A stretch of 64,000 bases of DNA from Micromonospora tarapacensis (GCF_019697375.1 NZ_JAHCDI010000004.1:3521324-3585323), one strand, 5' to 3'; counted from the stretch's first letter, positions 18,129 to 30,687 are shown. Translations and numbers: made by a program. Notes: a model not told the origin generated them from the letters alone.

Positions 18129-19820
18129 TCAGACCTCGACGACGGTGGGAACGATCATCGGGCGGCGGCGGTAGGCGTCGTTGACCCATCGTCCGACGGT
18201 GCGCCGGACGATCTGCTGGAGCTGGTGCGGATCGGTGATCCCGTCGGCCGCCGCCCGGTTGAGCGCCTCGGTGACCAGGGGAAGCACCGGGTTGAACGCC
18301 TCCGGGTCCTCGGAGAAGCCCTTGGCGGACACGGTCGGGCCGGCGACCACCTTCCCGGTGACCGAGTCCACCACGACGGTGGCGGCGATGAACCCACCGT
18401 CACCGAGCATACGACGCTCGGTGAGCAGCGACTCGCTGACGTCACCGACGGCCAACCCGTCGACGTAGACGTAGCGGCTCTTGACGTGCCCGACCACGCT
18501 GGCCCGCCCCTCCACCAGGTCGACCACGTCGCCGTCCTCGCAGAGCACCACCCGGTCGGGGGCCACGCCCGACTCGATGCCCAGCCGAGCGTGCGCTCGC
18601 AGGTGCCGCCACTCGCCGTGCACCGGCATCAGGTTGCTGGGCCGGACCACGTTGAGCAGGTAGAGCAGCTCACCCGAGGGAGCGTGGCCGGAGACGTGCA
18701 CCTTCGCCACCTCCTTGTGCACCACCACCGCACCGGCCCGGGCCAACCGGTTGATCACCCGGTAGACGGAGGTCTCGTTGCCCGGCACCAGCGAGGAGGC
18801 CAGCACCACGGTGTCACCGGGGGCGATGGTGATGTGCCGGTGGTCGCCGCTGGCCATTCGGCCCAGGGCGCTCATCGGCTCGCCCTGCGAACCGGTCGAC
18901 ATCAACACGATCTGCTCCGGCGGCATCGACGTCGCCTCGTCCAGCCCGACCACCAGGCCGGGCGGGATGTTCAGCAGGCCCAGGTCCCGTGCGATGCCCA
19001 TGTTGCGGACCATGGAGCGGCCGATCAGCGCGACCTTGCGGCCGTGCTCGGCCGCCGAGTCGAAGACCTGCTGCACCCGGTGCACGTGGGAGGCGAACGA
19101 GGCGACGATGATCCGGCCGCGCGCCTTCGCGAAGATCGAACCGAGCACCGGGCCGATCTCCCGCTCCGGGGTGACGAAGCCCGGGGTCTCCGCGTTGGTG
19201 GAGTCCGAGAGCAGCAGGTCCACGCCCTCGGCGCCGAGCCGGGCGAAGCCGGCCAGATCGGTGATCCGGCCGTCCAGTGGCAGCTGGTCCATCTTGAAGT
19301 CGCCGGTGTGCAGCACCAGCCCGGCCGGGGTACGGATGGCCACCGCGAGGGCGTCCGGGATCGAGTGGTTCACCGCGAAGAACTCGCACTCGAACGGGCC
19401 GAGCCGCTCCCGACCGCCCTCCCGCACCGTCAGCGTGTACGGCTGGATGCGCCGCTCGGCCAGCTTCGCCTCGACCAGCGCGAGGGTGTACTGCGAACCG
19501 ACCAGCGGGATGTCGGACTTGTGGGCGAGCAGGTAGGGCACCGCACCGATGTGGTCCTCGTGGCCGTGCGTCAGCACGATCGCCTGGACGTCGTCGAGCC
19601 GGTCGAGGATCGGGCCGAAGTCGGGCAGGATCAGGTCGACCCCGGGCTGCTCCACGTCCGGAAAGAGCACACCGCAGTCGACGACCAGGAGCTTCCCGTC
19701 GTACTCGAAGACGGTCATGTTCCGGCCGATGGCGCCGAGCCCGCCGAGCGGTATGACCCGAAGCCCGCCCTCCGGCAGCGGTGGGGGAAGTTGGGCCTCC
19801 TCGTTGTGCGCCTCGGTCAC
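18129..19820 (-). CDS. rnj: Ribonuclease J
   Basis: A 563-aa metallo-beta-lactamase/beta-CASP ribonuclease with 5'-3' exo- and endonuclease activity in mRNA decay and rRNA maturation. The zinc motif HGHEDH lies near residues 83-88, further ligands in DFKMD and NHSIPDA, and the beta-CASP region contains SGHAPSGEL and PVHGE. It lies 52 bp downstream of dapA on the same strand, the conserved actinobacterial dapA-rnj order. Confidence 0.95.
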   Translation of the reverse strand: MTEAHNEEAQLPPPLPEGGLRVIPLGGLGAIGRNMTVFEYDGKLLVVDCGVLFPDVEQPGVDLILPDFGPILDRLDDVQAIVLTHGHEDHIGAVPYLLAHKSDIPLVGSQYTLALVEAKLAERRIQPYTLTVREGGRERLGPFECEFFAVNHSIPDALAVAIRTPAGLVLHTGDFKMDQLPLDGRITDLAGFARLGAEGVDLLLSDSTNAETPGFVTPEREIGPVLGSIFAKARGRIIVASFASHVHRVQQVFDSAAEHGRKVALIGRSMVRNMGIARDLGLLNIPPGLVVGLDEATSMPPEQIVLMSTGSQGEPMSALGRMASGDHRHITIAPGDTVVLASSLVPGNETSVYRVINRLARAGAVVVHKEVAKVHVSGHAPSGELLYLLNVVRPSNLMPVHGEWRHLRAHARLGIESGVAPDRVVLCEDGDVVDLVEGRASVVGHVKSRYVYVDGLAVGDVSESLLTERRMLGDGGFIAATVVVDSVTGKVVAGPTVSAKGFSEDPEAFNPVLPLVTEALNRAAADGITDPHQLQQIVRRTVGRWVNDAYRRRPMIVPTVVEV

Positions 19821-19872
19821 GCGTTCACCTCATTCTGCGACGCCGTTACCCGGCGTCCGTCGTGTCGTTTGA

Positions 19873-20799
19873 TCATTCGGGAAGGGCCAGGCCCGCCGCC
19901 GCGCAGTCGGCGCGGAGTTGGGCGAGCTGGCCGTCGGTGATGTCCACCAGCGGCGGCCGGACCGGTCCGGCCGGCAGGCCCTGTGCGGCAAGGCCCGCCT
20001 TGACCAGGATGGTCCCCTGGGTACGGAAGATCCCCGTGAACAGCGGCAGCAGCCGGCGGTGCAACGACAGCGCGGTCGGCCCGTCCCCCGCGTCGTACGC
20101 CTCGATCATCCGCTTGGTCTCGGCGCCGACGAAGTGGGTCGAGGTGCCCACCACCCCGACGCAACCGACGGCCAGCGCGGGCAGGGTGAGCGCGTCCTCG
20201 CCGCTGTAGTACGCCAGGTCGGTGCGGCTGGTCACCCAACTGGTCGCGGTCAGGTCGCCCTTGGCGTCCTTCACCGCGACGATCCGGCCGTGCTCGGCGA
20301 GCTGGACCAGCGTCTCGGTCTCGATCGGCACCCCGGCGCGGTGCGGGATGTCGTAGAGCATCACCGGCAGCCCGGTCGCGTCGGCCACGGCCGTGAAGTG
20401 ACGCAGCAGACCGGCCTGCGGCGGCTTGTTGTAGTACGGGGTGACCACCAGCAGCCCGTGCGCACCGGCCTTCTCCGCCGAGGCGGCCAGCTCGATGGTC
20501 TGCCGGGTGTCGTTGGTGCCCACCCCGGCGACCACCCGGGCCCGGTCGCCGACAGCCTCGGCCACGACCCGGATCAGGCGTTCCTTCTCCGCGTCGGTGG
20601 TCGTCGGCGACTCACCGGTGGTGCCGTTGACCACCAGCGCGTCGTTGCCCTGCGCCACGACCAGGTGATCCGCCAGCCGCGCCGCGCCGTCGAGATCGAG
20701 CGCGCCGTCGGGGGTGAACGGGGTCACCATGGCCGTGAGCACCCGACCGAACGGACGGGAGGCCGTCCGGGCCGGGGCGTCAACGTGGTCGTGCGTCAT
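19873..20799 (-). CDS. dapA: 4-hydroxy-tetrahydrodipicolinate synthase
   Basis: A 308-aa TIM-barrel aldolase condensing pyruvate with aspartate semialdehyde, the first committed step of lysine/diaminopimelate synthesis for cell wall. The family signature NGTTGESPTTTDAEKERL, the catalytic Tyr in YYNKPPQ and the Schiff-base Lys in AVKDAKGDL (about residue 175) are present. The ATG follows a TAGGTT box by six bases with no ribosome binding site, implying a leaderless mRNA. dapB, the next pathway enzyme, lies about 5 kb away with the same promoter box. Confidence 0.95.
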   Translation of the reverse strand: MTHDHVDAPARTASRPFGRVLTAMVTPFTPDGALDLDGAARLADHLVVAQGNDALVVNGTTGESPTTTDAEKERLIRVVAEAVGDRARVVAGVGTNDTRQTIELAASAEKAGAHGLLVVTPYYNKPPQAGLLRHFTAVADATGLPVMLYDIPHRAGVPIETETLVQLAEHGRIVAVKDAKGDLTATSWVTSRTDLAYYSGEDALTLPALAVGCVGVVGTSTHFVGAETKRMIEAYDAGDGPTALSLHRRLLPLFTGIFRTQGTILVKAGLAAQGLPAGPVRPPLVDITDGQLAQLRADCAAAGLALPE

Positions 20800-20805
20800 G
20801 GTGAC

Positions 20806-20811
20806 AACCTA
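20806..20811 (-). promoter_or_regulatory. dapA -10 box, leaderless start
   Basis: TAGGTT (minus strand) lies six bases before the dapA ATG, placing the predicted +1 at or next to the start codon. No clear -35 is visible, as is usual for extended actinobacterial -10 promoters. Confidence 0.5.
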
Positions 20812-20843
20812 GCGGACGGCCGGCGGCCGGCCGCCGGGGAAGG

Positions 20844-20894
20844 GCTCAGGACCCCTGGGCGTGCGGCTCGCGCCCGCTCAGGACCCCTGGGCGT
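20844..20894 (+). repeat. 19-bp direct repeat duplicating the thyX 3' end
   Basis: GCTCAGGACCCCTGGGCGT occurs at 20844-20862 and again at 20876-20894, a 32-bp period. The second copy covers the thyX stop and last codons; the first lies just downstream and repeats the stop. It looks like a local slippage duplication. Confidence 0.75.
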
Positions 20895-21630
20895 ACGGGC
20901 TGTGGGCCACCTCGGTGCCGTCGGGCAGGGCCGAGACGGCGAAGTCGGCGAAGGCGTTCGGCGCGACCCGCTGCAACTGCCGCAGACACTCGACCGCCAG
21001 TTCGCGGATCTCCACGTCGGCGTGCTCGGTGGCGCGCATTCCGATGAAGTGCCGCCAGGCCCGGTAGTTGCCGGTGACCACGATCCGGGTCTCGGTGGCG
21101 TTCGGCAGCACCGCGCGGGCGGCCTGGCGGGCCTGCTTACGCCGCAGCGTCGGGTTCGCCACGTCGGCGAAGCGCCGTTCCAACCCCTCCAGCAGGTCGT
21201 TGTACGCGCGCACGCTCGCCTCGGCCGCCTCGACGAACCGCTTGTGCAACTCCGGATCCTCGGCGATCACCGTCGGCTCGACCATCGCCGCGTCCCGCTC
21301 CGGCACGTACCGCTGGGACAGCTGCGAGTACGAGAAGTGCCGGTGCCGGATCAGTTCGTGGGTGAACGAACGGGACACCCCGGTGAAGTAGAAGCTGACC
21401 GAGCCGTGCTCCAGCACGGAGAGGTGGCCGACCTCCAGGATGTGCGCCAGGTAGCCGGCGTTGGTGGCGGTGGCCGGATTCGGCTTCTGCCAACTCTGGT
21501 AGCAGGCCCGTCCGGCGAACTCCGCGAGCGCCTGCCCCCCGTCGGCGTCGGTCGACCAGGGCACGTCCTCCGGCGGGTCGAAGTGGGTCCACGCGACGAG
21601 CTTGACCTGCGGCTGCACCATCTCCGGCAT
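20878..21630 (-). CDS. thyX: Flavin-dependent thymidylate synthase
   Basis: A 250-aa enzyme converting dUMP to dTMP with FAD and methylenetetrahydrofolate. The ThyX signature R-H-R-x5-S-x2-S-Q-R-Y is seen as [14 protein letters not shown] near residues 92-106, along with the [20 protein letters not shown] core. The ATG follows a TACAGT box by seven bases and lacks a Shine-Dalgarno sequence, suggesting leaderless expression. It is upstream of dapA, as in mycobacteria. Confidence 0.95.
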   Translation of the reverse strand: MPEMVQPQVKLVAWTHFDPPEDVPWSTDADGGQALAEFAGRACYQSWQKPNPATATNAGYLAHILEVGHLSVLEHGSVSFYFTGVSRSFTHELIRHRHFSYSQLSQRYVPERDAAMVEPTVIAEDPELHKRFVEAAEASVRAYNDLLEGLERRFADVANPTLRRKQARQAARAVLPNATETRIVVTGNYRAWRHFIGMRATEHADVEIRELAVECLRQLQRVAPNAFADFAVSALPDGTEVAHSPYAQGS

Positions 21631-21676
21631 TCTTGCGACTGTAGTAGGGCGGCGCCGCCGCCACGATGGCGGGTGG

Positions 21677-22291
21677 TTAGACGTAGAGGGCGGTGAAGGG
21701 GAGCCAGGGCAGGTTGCGGACCACCGAGAAGGCCAGCCAGGCAGCCAGGAACCCGCTGATCAGCTTCGGGCCGATCCGCAGCTCGGGCAGTCGCCAGCCG
21801 AACGCCTGCCGGCCGGCCCAGGCGACGAAGAGGTACGCCAGGAAGGGCAGCGCGAAGACGAAGAGGAAATGGTGTCGGGCCGCGGCCGGCAGGTCGGCGT
21901 GCAACACGTACCAGAGGGCACGGGTGCCGCCGCAACCGGGACAGTCCAGCCCGGTGGTCAGCTTGAGCAGGCAGGTCGGCAGGGCGTCCGGCGCGGAGCG
22001 GGTGGGATCGCTGAGCAGCGTGTAGCCGATGCCGGCGGCGACGCAGCCGACCGCGGCCAGCGGCACCACCCAACGCGGCGCGCGATCGTAGAGCCGCGCC
22101 ACGAACCGGGTGAGCCGATCGGGCTCGGCCACCGGGTAGCCGGCCGGATATCCCACCGGCCAGTCGGCCGGCACCTCGGGCGGCGCACCGCCGACCGGCC
22201 CGTGCGGCACCGGCCCGTGCGGCGCGGCCGGATCCCGGGCGGGCGGCTGCGGCTCGGCGCCGGCTCGGTCAACGCTCGTCACGCCGCTCAC
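21677..22291 (-). CDS. DUF2752 membrane protein
   Basis: A 204-aa protein. The first 70 residues are Pro/Gly/Ala-rich and polar; then come helices near residues 74-92, 125-150 and 170-195. The family signature CPGCGGTRA lies at about residue 117, with two closely spaced cysteines that may bind metal or form a disulfide. The function of DUF2752 is unknown. Its 5' end overlaps the tail of the upstream YcaQ-like gene, suggesting a two-gene unit. Confidence 0.8.
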   Translation of the reverse strand: MSGVTSVDRAGAEPQPPARDPAAPHGPVPHGPVGGAPPEVPADWPVGYPAGYPVAEPDRLTRFVARLYDRAPRWVVPLAAVGCVAAGIGYTLLSDPTRSAPDALPTCLLKLTTGLDCPGCGGTRALWYVLHADLPAAARHHFLFVFALPFLAYLFVAWAGRQAFGWRLPELRIGPKLISGFLAAWLAFSVVRNLPWLPFTALYV

Positions 22292-23516
22292 CGTACACCG
22301 GCCACGCCCAGCAGCGCGGCGGCCAGCGGAGCGGCGAGGTCACCGGCGGCGGGTGGCGCCACCGCGTCCAGGCCGAGCCAGCCGGCCAGCCGGTACAGCT
22401 CCGCGGCGAGCGCCACGGCGGTCTCCCCGGGTCGACGCCCGGCTCCGCCCAGGCGGCCGGCACCAGCAGCACCCCGGCCTTGCGGTCCGCCTTCAGGTCG
22501 ACCCGGGCGGTGAACCGCTCGCCCTGCCGGAACGGCAGCACGTAGTAGCCGTGCACGCGTTGCGGCGCCGGGACGTAGATCTCGATGCGGTAGCTGAAGC
22601 CGAACAGCCGCTCGGTGCGGGCACGTTCCCAGACCAGCGGGTCGAAGGGACTGACCAGGCTGTTGCCGCGCACCCACCGGGGCAGCCGCGCCTGCGCGTG
22701 CAACCAGGCGGGCTGTCGCCAGCCCGGCACGGTGACCGGCCGCAACTCCCCGGCCTCGACCAGGTCGGCGATGGCCTGCCGGGCCCCGGCGACCGGCAAC
22801 CGGAAGTAGTCGCGCAGCTCCAGCTCGGCGGCGACCCCGAGCGACCGCGCAGCGATGCTCACCAGCGTGCGGTACGCCTCGGCGTCGCTCGGCGTCGGCG
22901 CGTCGAGCACCGGGGCCGGCAGCACCCGCTCGGGCAGGTCGTAGCGGCGGGCGAAGGAGGTGGTGCGCTGCGCCGCGCACACCTCACCGGCCCAGAAGAG
23001 GTATTCCAGCGCCTGCTTCACCGCCGACCAGTTCCACCCCCAGTTGCCGGTCTGGCGGGGCGCGTCGTGCTCGATCTCAGCCACCGTCAGCGGGCCCCGG
23101 GCGGCCACCTCGTCGCGCACCCAGCTGACCAGGGCGGGCTGCTCGGCGGCGATGCGGCGCATCCCGCCCCAGGCCTCGGCGTGCGCCCGCGCCATCCGCC
23201 AGCGCAGCGCCGGATGCAGGCCGACCGGGACCAGCGACGCCTCGTGGCCCCAGTATTCGAAGAGCTCGCGGGGGCGGCGGTAGGCGGCCGAGTCGAGCAG
23301 CGTGGTCGGGTACGGCCCGAGCCGGCTGTAGAGCGGCAGATAGTGGGCCCGTTGCAGCACGTTTACCGAATCCATCTGGATCAACCCGACCCGGTCGAGC
23401 ACCCGGCGCAGGTGCCGGCGGGTGGGCGCCCCGGTGGGTGCCGGGTCGGCGAAGCCCTGTGCGGCCAGGGCGATCCGCCGGGCCTGGGCGAGCGAGAGCG
23501 ATTCCGGTACGACCAT
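22269..23516 (-). CDS. YcaQ-like winged-helix DNA-binding protein (frameshifted 3' end)
   Basis: About 415 aa as read. It belongs to the HTH_42/YcaQ family, whose E. coli member is an interstrand-crosslink DNA glycosylase. Family features include [16 protein letters not shown] at the start, [20 protein letters not shown] and [11 protein letters not shown]. The expected ending ([20 protein letters not shown]...) is present but in the next frame; restoring one base in the C-run at 22425-22428 gives a protein ending at 22288. The start is ATG 23516, with TAGCCT seven bases upstream, consistent with a leaderless transcript. Confidence 0.82.
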   Translation of the reverse strand: MVVPESLSLAQARRIALAAQGFADPAPTGAPTRRHLRRVLDRVGLIQMDSVNVLQRAHYLPLYSRLGPYPTTLLDSAAYRRPRELFEYWGHEASLVPVGLHPALRWRMARAHAEAWGGMRRIAAEQPALVSWVRDEVAARGPLTVAEIEHDAPRQTGNWGWNWSAVKQALEYLFWAGEVCAAQRTTSFARRYDLPERVLPAPVLDAPTPSDAEAYRTLVSIAARSLGVAAELELRDYFRLPVAGARQAIADLVEAGELRPVTVPGWRQPAWLHAQARLPRWVRGNSLVSPFDPLVWERARTERLFGFSYRIEIYVPAPQRVHGYYVLPFRQGERFTARVDLKADRKAGVLLVPAAWAEPGVDPGRPPWRSPRSCTGWPAGSAWTRWRHPPPVTSPLRWPPRCWAWPVYGERRDER

Positions 23517-23594
23517 CGCAGGCAGGCTACGCCAGACGTACGACACCGGTGCGGACGCTGGACCTGTCGCCCCCGGCGGCCTAGAACTACTTCC
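23517..23594. promoter_or_regulatory. Divergent leaderless promoter pair
   Basis: This 78-bp gap drives two outward genes. On the minus strand TAGCCT (23524-23529) lies seven bases before the YcaQ-like ATG; on the plus strand TAGAAC (23582-23587) lies seven bases before the GNAT ATG. Neither gene has a Shine-Dalgarno sequence, so both mRNAs are probably leaderless. Confidence 0.5.
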
Positions 23595-24146
23595 ATGCCC
23601 ACCATCCGCCGCGAGGAACCCGACGACGCCGAGGCGATCGCCCGGGTGCACGTACACGGCTGGCAGGCCGGTTACGCCGGGATCATGCCGGAGGAGGTGC
23701 TGAGGCGGCTCAACCCGGTCGCCTGGGCCCAGCGCCGGCGGGCCCTCGGCACCGCCGACCCGGACCACCCGTTCACCACCCTGCTCGCCGAGGTCGACGG
23801 CACGCTCAGCGGGTTCACCACGTTCGGCCCCTACCGCAACAACCAGGACCGGGGCGACCTCGATCCGGCGTACGGCGAGGTGGTGGCGATGTATGTCCTG
23901 CCGGCCCACTGGGGCGACGGCACCGCCCGGGCCCTGTTCGCGGCGGCCCGAGCCGGTCTGCGGGAACACGGTTGGACGGAGTACCGACTCTGGGTGCTGG
24001 CGGACAACGACCGGGCCCGCCGGTTCTACCAGCGGGCCGGGCTGTCACCGGACGGTGAGCGGTCGACCTATCCGGTGCCGCTGTCTGGCGGACGTCCACC
24101 GGTCGGGCTGGTCGAGTTGCGTTACACCGGCCGCCTGGACGGCTGA
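23595..24146 (+). CDS. GNAT-family N-acetyltransferase
   Basis: A 183-aa acetyltransferase. The fold is visible from [22 protein letters not shown] at the start through [19 protein letters not shown] (acetyl-CoA motif A) to [19 protein letters not shown] (motif B). The substrate is unknown. The final 102 bp overlap the convergent GT87 gene on the other strand, an unusually long 3' overlap. Confidence 0.85.
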   Translation: MPTIRREEPDDAEAIARVHVHGWQAGYAGIMPEEVLRRLNPVAWAQRRRALGTADPDHPFTTLLAEVDGTLSGFTTFGPYRNNQDRGDLDPAYGEVVAMYVLPAHWGDGTARALFAAARAGLREHGWTEYRLWVLADNDRARRFYQRAGLSPDGERSTYPVPLSGGRPPVGLVELRYTGRLDG

Positions 24147-25325
24147 GCCCGACCCGACCGGGGCCGGGCGGCGCACCGGCAGGAAGGCCAGCAGCGCCAG
24201 GCTGATCCAGACGTAGGTGTTGCTGAACAGGAAACCGTCGACGCCGGTGAAGTCCTTCTCCCACGCCCAGACGATCCGGCTGATCAGGAAGGCGTACCCG
24301 ACGGTCGCGGCGGCCAGCAGGGCGCGACGTCGGCGGCTGCCGCGCGGCGCGGCCATGCCGTTGTCCACCAGCAGCAGCAGGCCCGGCAGCAGCCAGACCA
24401 GGTGGTGCACCCAGGTGACCGGGCTGACCAGGCACATCACCGCGCCGGTGAGCGCCAGGCCGGTGGCCTGGTCACCGGCGGACGCGGCGGCGCGGCAGCG
24501 CCACACCCACACCACCAGCGTCGCGGCGACCAGCAGCAGCCAGGCCACCGTGCTCGGGCTCTGCGGGTCGAGCCGGGCCACCACGCCACGCAGCGACTGG
24601 TTGGACACGAAGGCCAGCTCGCCGACCCGGCCGGTGTTCCACAGCGCGGAGGTCCAGAACTCCCGGGAGGCGTCCGGGAACAGCGCGGCGGCGAGCACCG
24701 TCGCCGTGGCGGCGGCGCCCATCGCGGTGACCGCCGCCCGCCAGCGCCCGGTGACCAGCAGGTAGACGATGAAGATGCCCGGGGTGAGCTTGATCGCGGT
24801 GGCCAGGCCGATGCCGATGCCGGCCCACCGGCTGCCGCCCGGCAGCAGCCGGAGCAGGTCCACCGCGACGAGGAACAGCAGCAGCGTGTTGACCTGGCCG
24901 AAGTTGATGGTCTCGCGCATCGGCTCGAAGGCGGCGACCAGGCAGAGCGCCACCGCGAAGGCGAACCAACGGGTCCAGCCGGCCCGCCGCGACACCGGAT
25001 CCAGCAGCCACCAGACGAGCACCGCGCTGGTCACCACGCCGGCGGCCACGCTCAGCACGATCGCCGCGTGCCACGACAGGTACGCCATCGGCAGCATCAC
25101 CAGGGCGGCGAACGGCGGATAGGTGAAGCCGTACTGGGTGCCGGGCTTGAGGTAGTCGTAGATCTCCCCGCCGTCGTGCACCCACCAGACCAGGGCGCCC
25201 CGGTAGACCTGTAGGTCGAAGAAGCCGTGCCGGACCGCCGCCACGGACAGGAAGGCCGTCACCCCGACGGCGAGCACGATCACGGCAGCGATCTGCCCGG
25301 CCGTCCGCCTGGCACCCTGCGCCAA
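24045..25325 (-). CDS. GT87 (DUF2029) polyprenol-dependent mannosyltransferase
   Basis: A 426-aa, multi-helix membrane glycosyltransferase of the GT-C fold. The first loop carries FFDLQVYRGALVWWVHDGGEIYDYL, with the acidic residue expected for catalysis, and YPPFAALVMLP follows. Mycobacterial homologues (PimE-like) add alpha-1,2-mannose to phosphatidylinositol mannosides. The TTG at 25325 is proposed as start because GGGAGG lies just upstream. The last 40 residues look unlike the family and overlap the GNAT gene, so the 3' end may be misread. Confidence 0.8.
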   Translation of the reverse strand: MAQGARRTAGQIAAVIVLAVGVTAFLSVAAVRHGFFDLQVYRGALVWWVHDGGEIYDYLKPGTQYGFTYPPFAALVMLPMAYLSWHAAIVLSVAAGVVTSAVLVWWLLDPVSRRAGWTRWFAFAVALCLVAAFEPMRETINFGQVNTLLLFLVAVDLLRLLPGGSRWAGIGIGLATAIKLTPGIFIVYLLVTGRWRAAVTAMGAAATATVLAAALFPDASREFWTSALWNTGRVGELAFVSNQSLRGVVARLDPQSPSTVAWLLLVAATLVVWVWRCRAAASAGDQATGLALTGAVMCLVSPVTWVHHLVWLLPGLLLLVDNGMAAPRGSRRRRALLAAATVGYAFLISRIVWAWEKDFTGVDGFLFSNTYVWISLALLAFLPVRRPAPVGSGSAVQAAGVTQLDQPDRWTSARQRHRIGRPLTVR

Positions 25326-25346
25326 CGTCGCCTCCCTCGCCCTGCG

Positions 25347-25352
25347 TAGGCT
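25347..25352 (+). promoter_or_regulatory. -10 box of leaderless GNAT gene
   Basis: TAGGCT lies eight bases before the ATG at 25361, within a 35-bp gap to the divergent GT87 gene. No ribosome binding site is present. Confidence 0.45.
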
Positions 25353-25360
25353 GTCGTGCC

Positions 25361-25942
25361 ATGAGTCTCGGGTACGTCCGCCCGGCGCGTCCGGAGGACG
25401 CCGCCGAGATCGCCCGCATCCAGCTCGCCACCTGGCGGGTCGCCTACCGGCGGCTGCTGCCCCGGCACGTGCTGGACGGCCTCGACGAGGCGTCGCTCGC
25501 CGAGCGCTGGGACGCAGCGGTACGCCAGCCGCCCGGCGACACCCACCGGGTGCTGGTCGCCGTCGAACAGGCCGAGCAATCGTATCTGGTGGGATTCGCC
25601 GCCTCCGGCCCGGCCGACGCCGAGGCGCTGGCCCCGAACGAGCCGGCCGACGGGCTCGGCGCGGACGTGGTGGCGGTGACGGACCTGCTGGTCGAGCCGC
25701 GCTGGGCTCGGCGCGGACACGGCAGCCGGCTGCTCGCCGCCAGCGTCGACCTGTGGCGGGAGTCCGGCTTCGACCGGGCGGTGGCCTGGGTGTTCGAGGG
25801 CGACCCGGCGACCCGGAAGTTCCTCACCACCGCCGGCTGGGAGCCGGACGGCGCGGGACGCGCGCTGGACGTGGACGACATGCTGGTGCCCCAACTACGC
25901 CTGCACGTGGCGGTGCCCACCGAGCCGACCGGGGCCGGCTGA
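25361..25942 (+). CDS. GNAT-family N-acetyltransferase
   Basis: A 193-aa acetyltransferase resembling the other GNAT at 23.6 kb in its N-terminus (RPEDAAEIARIQLATWRVAYRRLLP). Motif A (LLVEPRWARRGHGSRLLAASVD) and motif B (AWVFEGDPATRKFLTTAGW) are intact. The C-terminal part ends with LDVDDMLVPQLRL. It is convergent with dapB. The substrate is unknown; paralogy with the neighbouring GNAT suggests an old local duplication. Confidence 0.85.
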   Translation: MSLGYVRPARPEDAAEIARIQLATWRVAYRRLLPRHVLDGLDEASLAERWDAAVRQPPGDTHRVLVAVEQAEQSYLVGFAASGPADAEALAPNEPADGLGADVVAVTDLLVEPRWARRGHGSRLLAASVDLWRESGFDRAVAWVFEGDPATRKFLTTAGWEPDGAGRALDVDDMLVPQLRLHVAVPTEPTGAG

Positions 25943-25952
25943 CCGCGGGCGG

Positions 25953-28211
<2,259 letters not shown>

Positions 28212-28254
28212 GAGAACCTGCTTCCAGTGCGACGAGAGTTTGCTTCGGTCACGA

Positions 28255-28285
28255 ACCGGCCGGGCGACGGTGTCGCCCGGCCGGT
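28255..28285 (-). terminator. Strong hairpin after pnp
   Basis: A perfect 14-bp stem (28255-28268 with 28272-28285) closes on a 3-base loop in the 100-bp gap between pnp and the M16 peptidase gene. It is the most stable hairpin in this segment and can terminate pnp transcription or protect its 3' end. Confidence 0.75.
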
Positions 28286-28311
28286 CAGCGGAACAGTCGG
28301 CTGATCAGCGA

Positions 28312-30687
28312 TCAGCTGTGCCGGGTGCGGCGCCGCGGGCGGGAGTCGTCGTCGCCGCCACCGCCACCGTCGCCGCCCTCGCCACGGTCGGGGCCACGGC
28401 TGCCGCGCTCGCCCCCGCGGTCGCGGTCACCCCGGTCGCGCGGACCGCGGTCACCGCGGTCGCGGCCGGCGGGCCGCTCGCCACCCTCACCGGCGGCCGG
28501 CGCCTCGGCGCCCTCCGGGCGGACCTTGTCCAGGTAGATCTTGCTGCGCTGGTCGATGTCGGCGATCTCCACCTCGACCCGGTCGCCCACGTTGAGGAAG
28601 TCCTCGACCTTCTCGACCCGCTTGCCGTCACCCACCTTCGAGATGTGCAGCAGGCCGTCCCGGCCGGGCAGCAGGGAGATGAACGCTCCGAACGGAGCGG
28701 TCTTCACCACGGTGCCGAGGAACCGGTCGCCGACCTTGGGCAGGGTCGGGTTGGCGATCGCGTTGATCCGCTCCACGGCGGCCTGCGCCGACGGGCCGTT
28801 GGTGGCACCGACGTAGATCGTGCCGTCGTCCTCGATGGAGATCTCGGCGCCGGTCTCGTCCTGGATGGCGTTGATGGTCTGACCCTTCGGCCCGATCACC
28901 ATGCCGATCTTGTCGACCGGGATCTTCACGGTGGTGACCCGCGGCGCGTAGTCGGACATCTCGGCCGGAGCCTCGATCGCCCGCTGCATCACGTCGAGGA
29001 TGGTCTGCCGTGCCTCGTGGGCCTGCTGGAGCGCGGCGGCCAGCACGTCGGACGGGATGCCGTCGAGCTTGGTGTCGAGCTGCAACGCGGTGACGAAGTC
29101 GCGGGTGCCGGCGACCTTGAAGTCCATGTCGCCGAAGGCGTCCTCGGCTCCGAGGATGTCGGTCAGCGTCACGTACTGCGTCTTGCCGTCGACCTCGTCG
29201 GAGATGAGGCCCATGGCGATGCCGGCGACCGGCGCCTTCAACGGCACACCGGCGGAGAGCAGGCCCAGCGTCGAGGCGCAGACCGAGCCCATCGAGGTGG
29301 AGCCGTTGGAGCCGAGCGCCTCGGAGACCTGCCGGATCGCGTACGGGAACTCCTCGCGCGAGGGCAGCACCGGAACCAGCGCCCGCTCCGCGAGCAGCCC
29401 GTGACCGATCTCGCGCCGCTTCGGCGAGCCCACCCGGCCGGTCTCACCGGTCGAGTACGGCGGGAAGTTGTAGTTGTGCATGTAGCGCTTGCGGTTCTCC
29501 GGGGACAGGGTGTCCACCATCTGCTCCATGCGCAGCATGTTCAGCGTGGTGACGCCCAGGATCTGGGTCTCGCCCCGCTCGAACAGCGCCGAGCCGTGCA
29601 CCCGCGGCAGCACGCCGACCTCCGCGGTCAGCGGCCGGATGTCGCGCGGGCCGCGGCCGTCGATACGGACCTGCTCGCGCAGCACCCGGTTGCGGACCTC
29701 GGACTTGGTCAGCGAGCGGAAGGCCGCCGACAGTTCCTTCTCGCGGCCCTCGAAACGGCCGCCGAGTTCCTCCGCGACCTTGGCCTTGATCCGGTCGAGG
29801 GCCTCCTCGCGATCCGCCTTGCCGACGATCTGGAGCGCCTCGGCGACCTCGGCACGGGCCAGGTCGGCCACCGCGTCGTAGACGTCGTCCTGGTAGTCCA
29901 GGAAGACCGGGAACTCGACGATCGGCTTGGCGGCCACCTCGGCCAGCTCGCTCTGCGCCCGGCACAGCTCGCGGATCGACGGCTTCGCGGCCTCCAGGCC
30001 GCTGGCCACGATCTCCTCGGTGGGCGCGGTCGCGCCACCGGCGATCAGGGCCACGGCGTGCGGCGTCGCCTCGGCCTCGACCATCATGATCGCGACGTCG
30101 CCGTCGGGCAGTGCCCGACCGGCCACGACCATGTCGAAGGTGGCCCGGGCCAGCTCCTCCAGGGTCGGGAAGGCGACCCACTGCCCGTCGATGTGCGCGA
30201 CCCGGGTAGCCCCGATCGGGCCGGAGAACGGCAGGCCGGAGAGCTTGGTCGACATGGACGCGGCGTTGATCGCGATCACGTCGTACGGGTGCGCCGGGTC
30301 CAGGGCGAGGATGGTCGCCACGATCTGGACCTCGTTGCGCAGGCCCTTGGCGAACGAGGGACGCAGCGGTCGGTCGGTGAGCCGGCAGGTGAGGATGGCG
30401 TCCTCGCTGGGCCGCCCCTCCCGGCGGAAGAACGAGCCGGGGATCCGGCCCGCGGCGTACATCCGCTCCTCCACGTCGACGGTCAGCGGGAAGAAGTCGA
30501 ACTGCTCCTTCGGCTGCTTGCCGGCGGTGGTGGCGGAGAGGACGACCGTCTCGCCGAGCTGGGCGATGACGGAGCCGGCGGCCTGCCGGGCCAGCCGGCC
30601 GGTGGAGAAGGTGATCTCACGGGTGCCGAACGACCCGTTGTCGATCACGGCGGTACGGGCTTCGGTGCCGAGTTTGGTCTCGGTCAT
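28312..30687 (-). CDS. pnp: Polyribonucleotide nucleotidyltransferase
   Basis: A 791-aa PNPase, a 3'-5' phosphorolytic exoribonuclease; actinobacterial homologues also tail RNA. Two RNase PH domains (core [20 protein letters not shown], then SGTSM-like [16 protein letters not shown] with [10 protein letters not shown]) are followed by a KH domain ([16 protein letters not shown]) and an S1 domain ([19 protein letters not shown]). A disordered Arg/Gly/Asp-rich tail ends the protein. It is downstream of rpsO, the near-universal order. Confidence 0.97.
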   Translation of the reverse strand: MTETKLGTEARTAVIDNGSFGTREITFSTGRLARQAAGSVIAQLGETVVLSATTAGKQPKEQFDFFPLTVDVEERMYAAGRIPGSFFRREGRPSEDAILTCRLTDRPLRPSFAKGLRNEVQIVATILALDPAHPYDVIAINAASMSTKLSGLPFSGPIGATRVAHIDGQWVAFPTLEELARATFDMVVAGRALPDGDVAIMMVEAEATPHAVALIAGGATAPTEEIVASGLEAAKPSIRELCRAQSELAEVAAKPIVEFPVFLDYQDDVYDAVADLARAEVAEALQIVGKADREEALDRIKAKVAEELGGRFEGREKELSAAFRSLTKSEVRNRVLREQVRIDGRGPRDIRPLTAEVGVLPRVHGSALFERGETQILGVTTLNMLRMEQMVDTLSPENRKRYMHNYNFPPYSTGETGRVGSPKRREIGHGLLAERALVPVLPSREEFPYAIRQVSEALGSNGSTSMGSVCASTLGLLSAGVPLKAPVAGIAMGLISDEVDGKTQYVTLTDILGAEDAFGDMDFKVAGTRDFVTALQLDTKLDGIPSDVLAAALQQAHEARQTILDVMQRAIEAPAEMSDYAPRVTTVKIPVDKIGMVIGPKGQTINAIQDETGAEISIEDDGTIYVGATNGPSAQAAVERINAIANPTLPKVGDRFLGTVVKTAPFGAFISLLPGRDGLLHISKVGDGKRVEKVEDFLNVGDRVEVEIADIDQRSKIYLDKVRPEGAEAPAAGEGGERPAGRDRGDRGPRDRGDRDRGGERGSRGPDRGEGGDGGGGGDDDSRPRRRTRHS

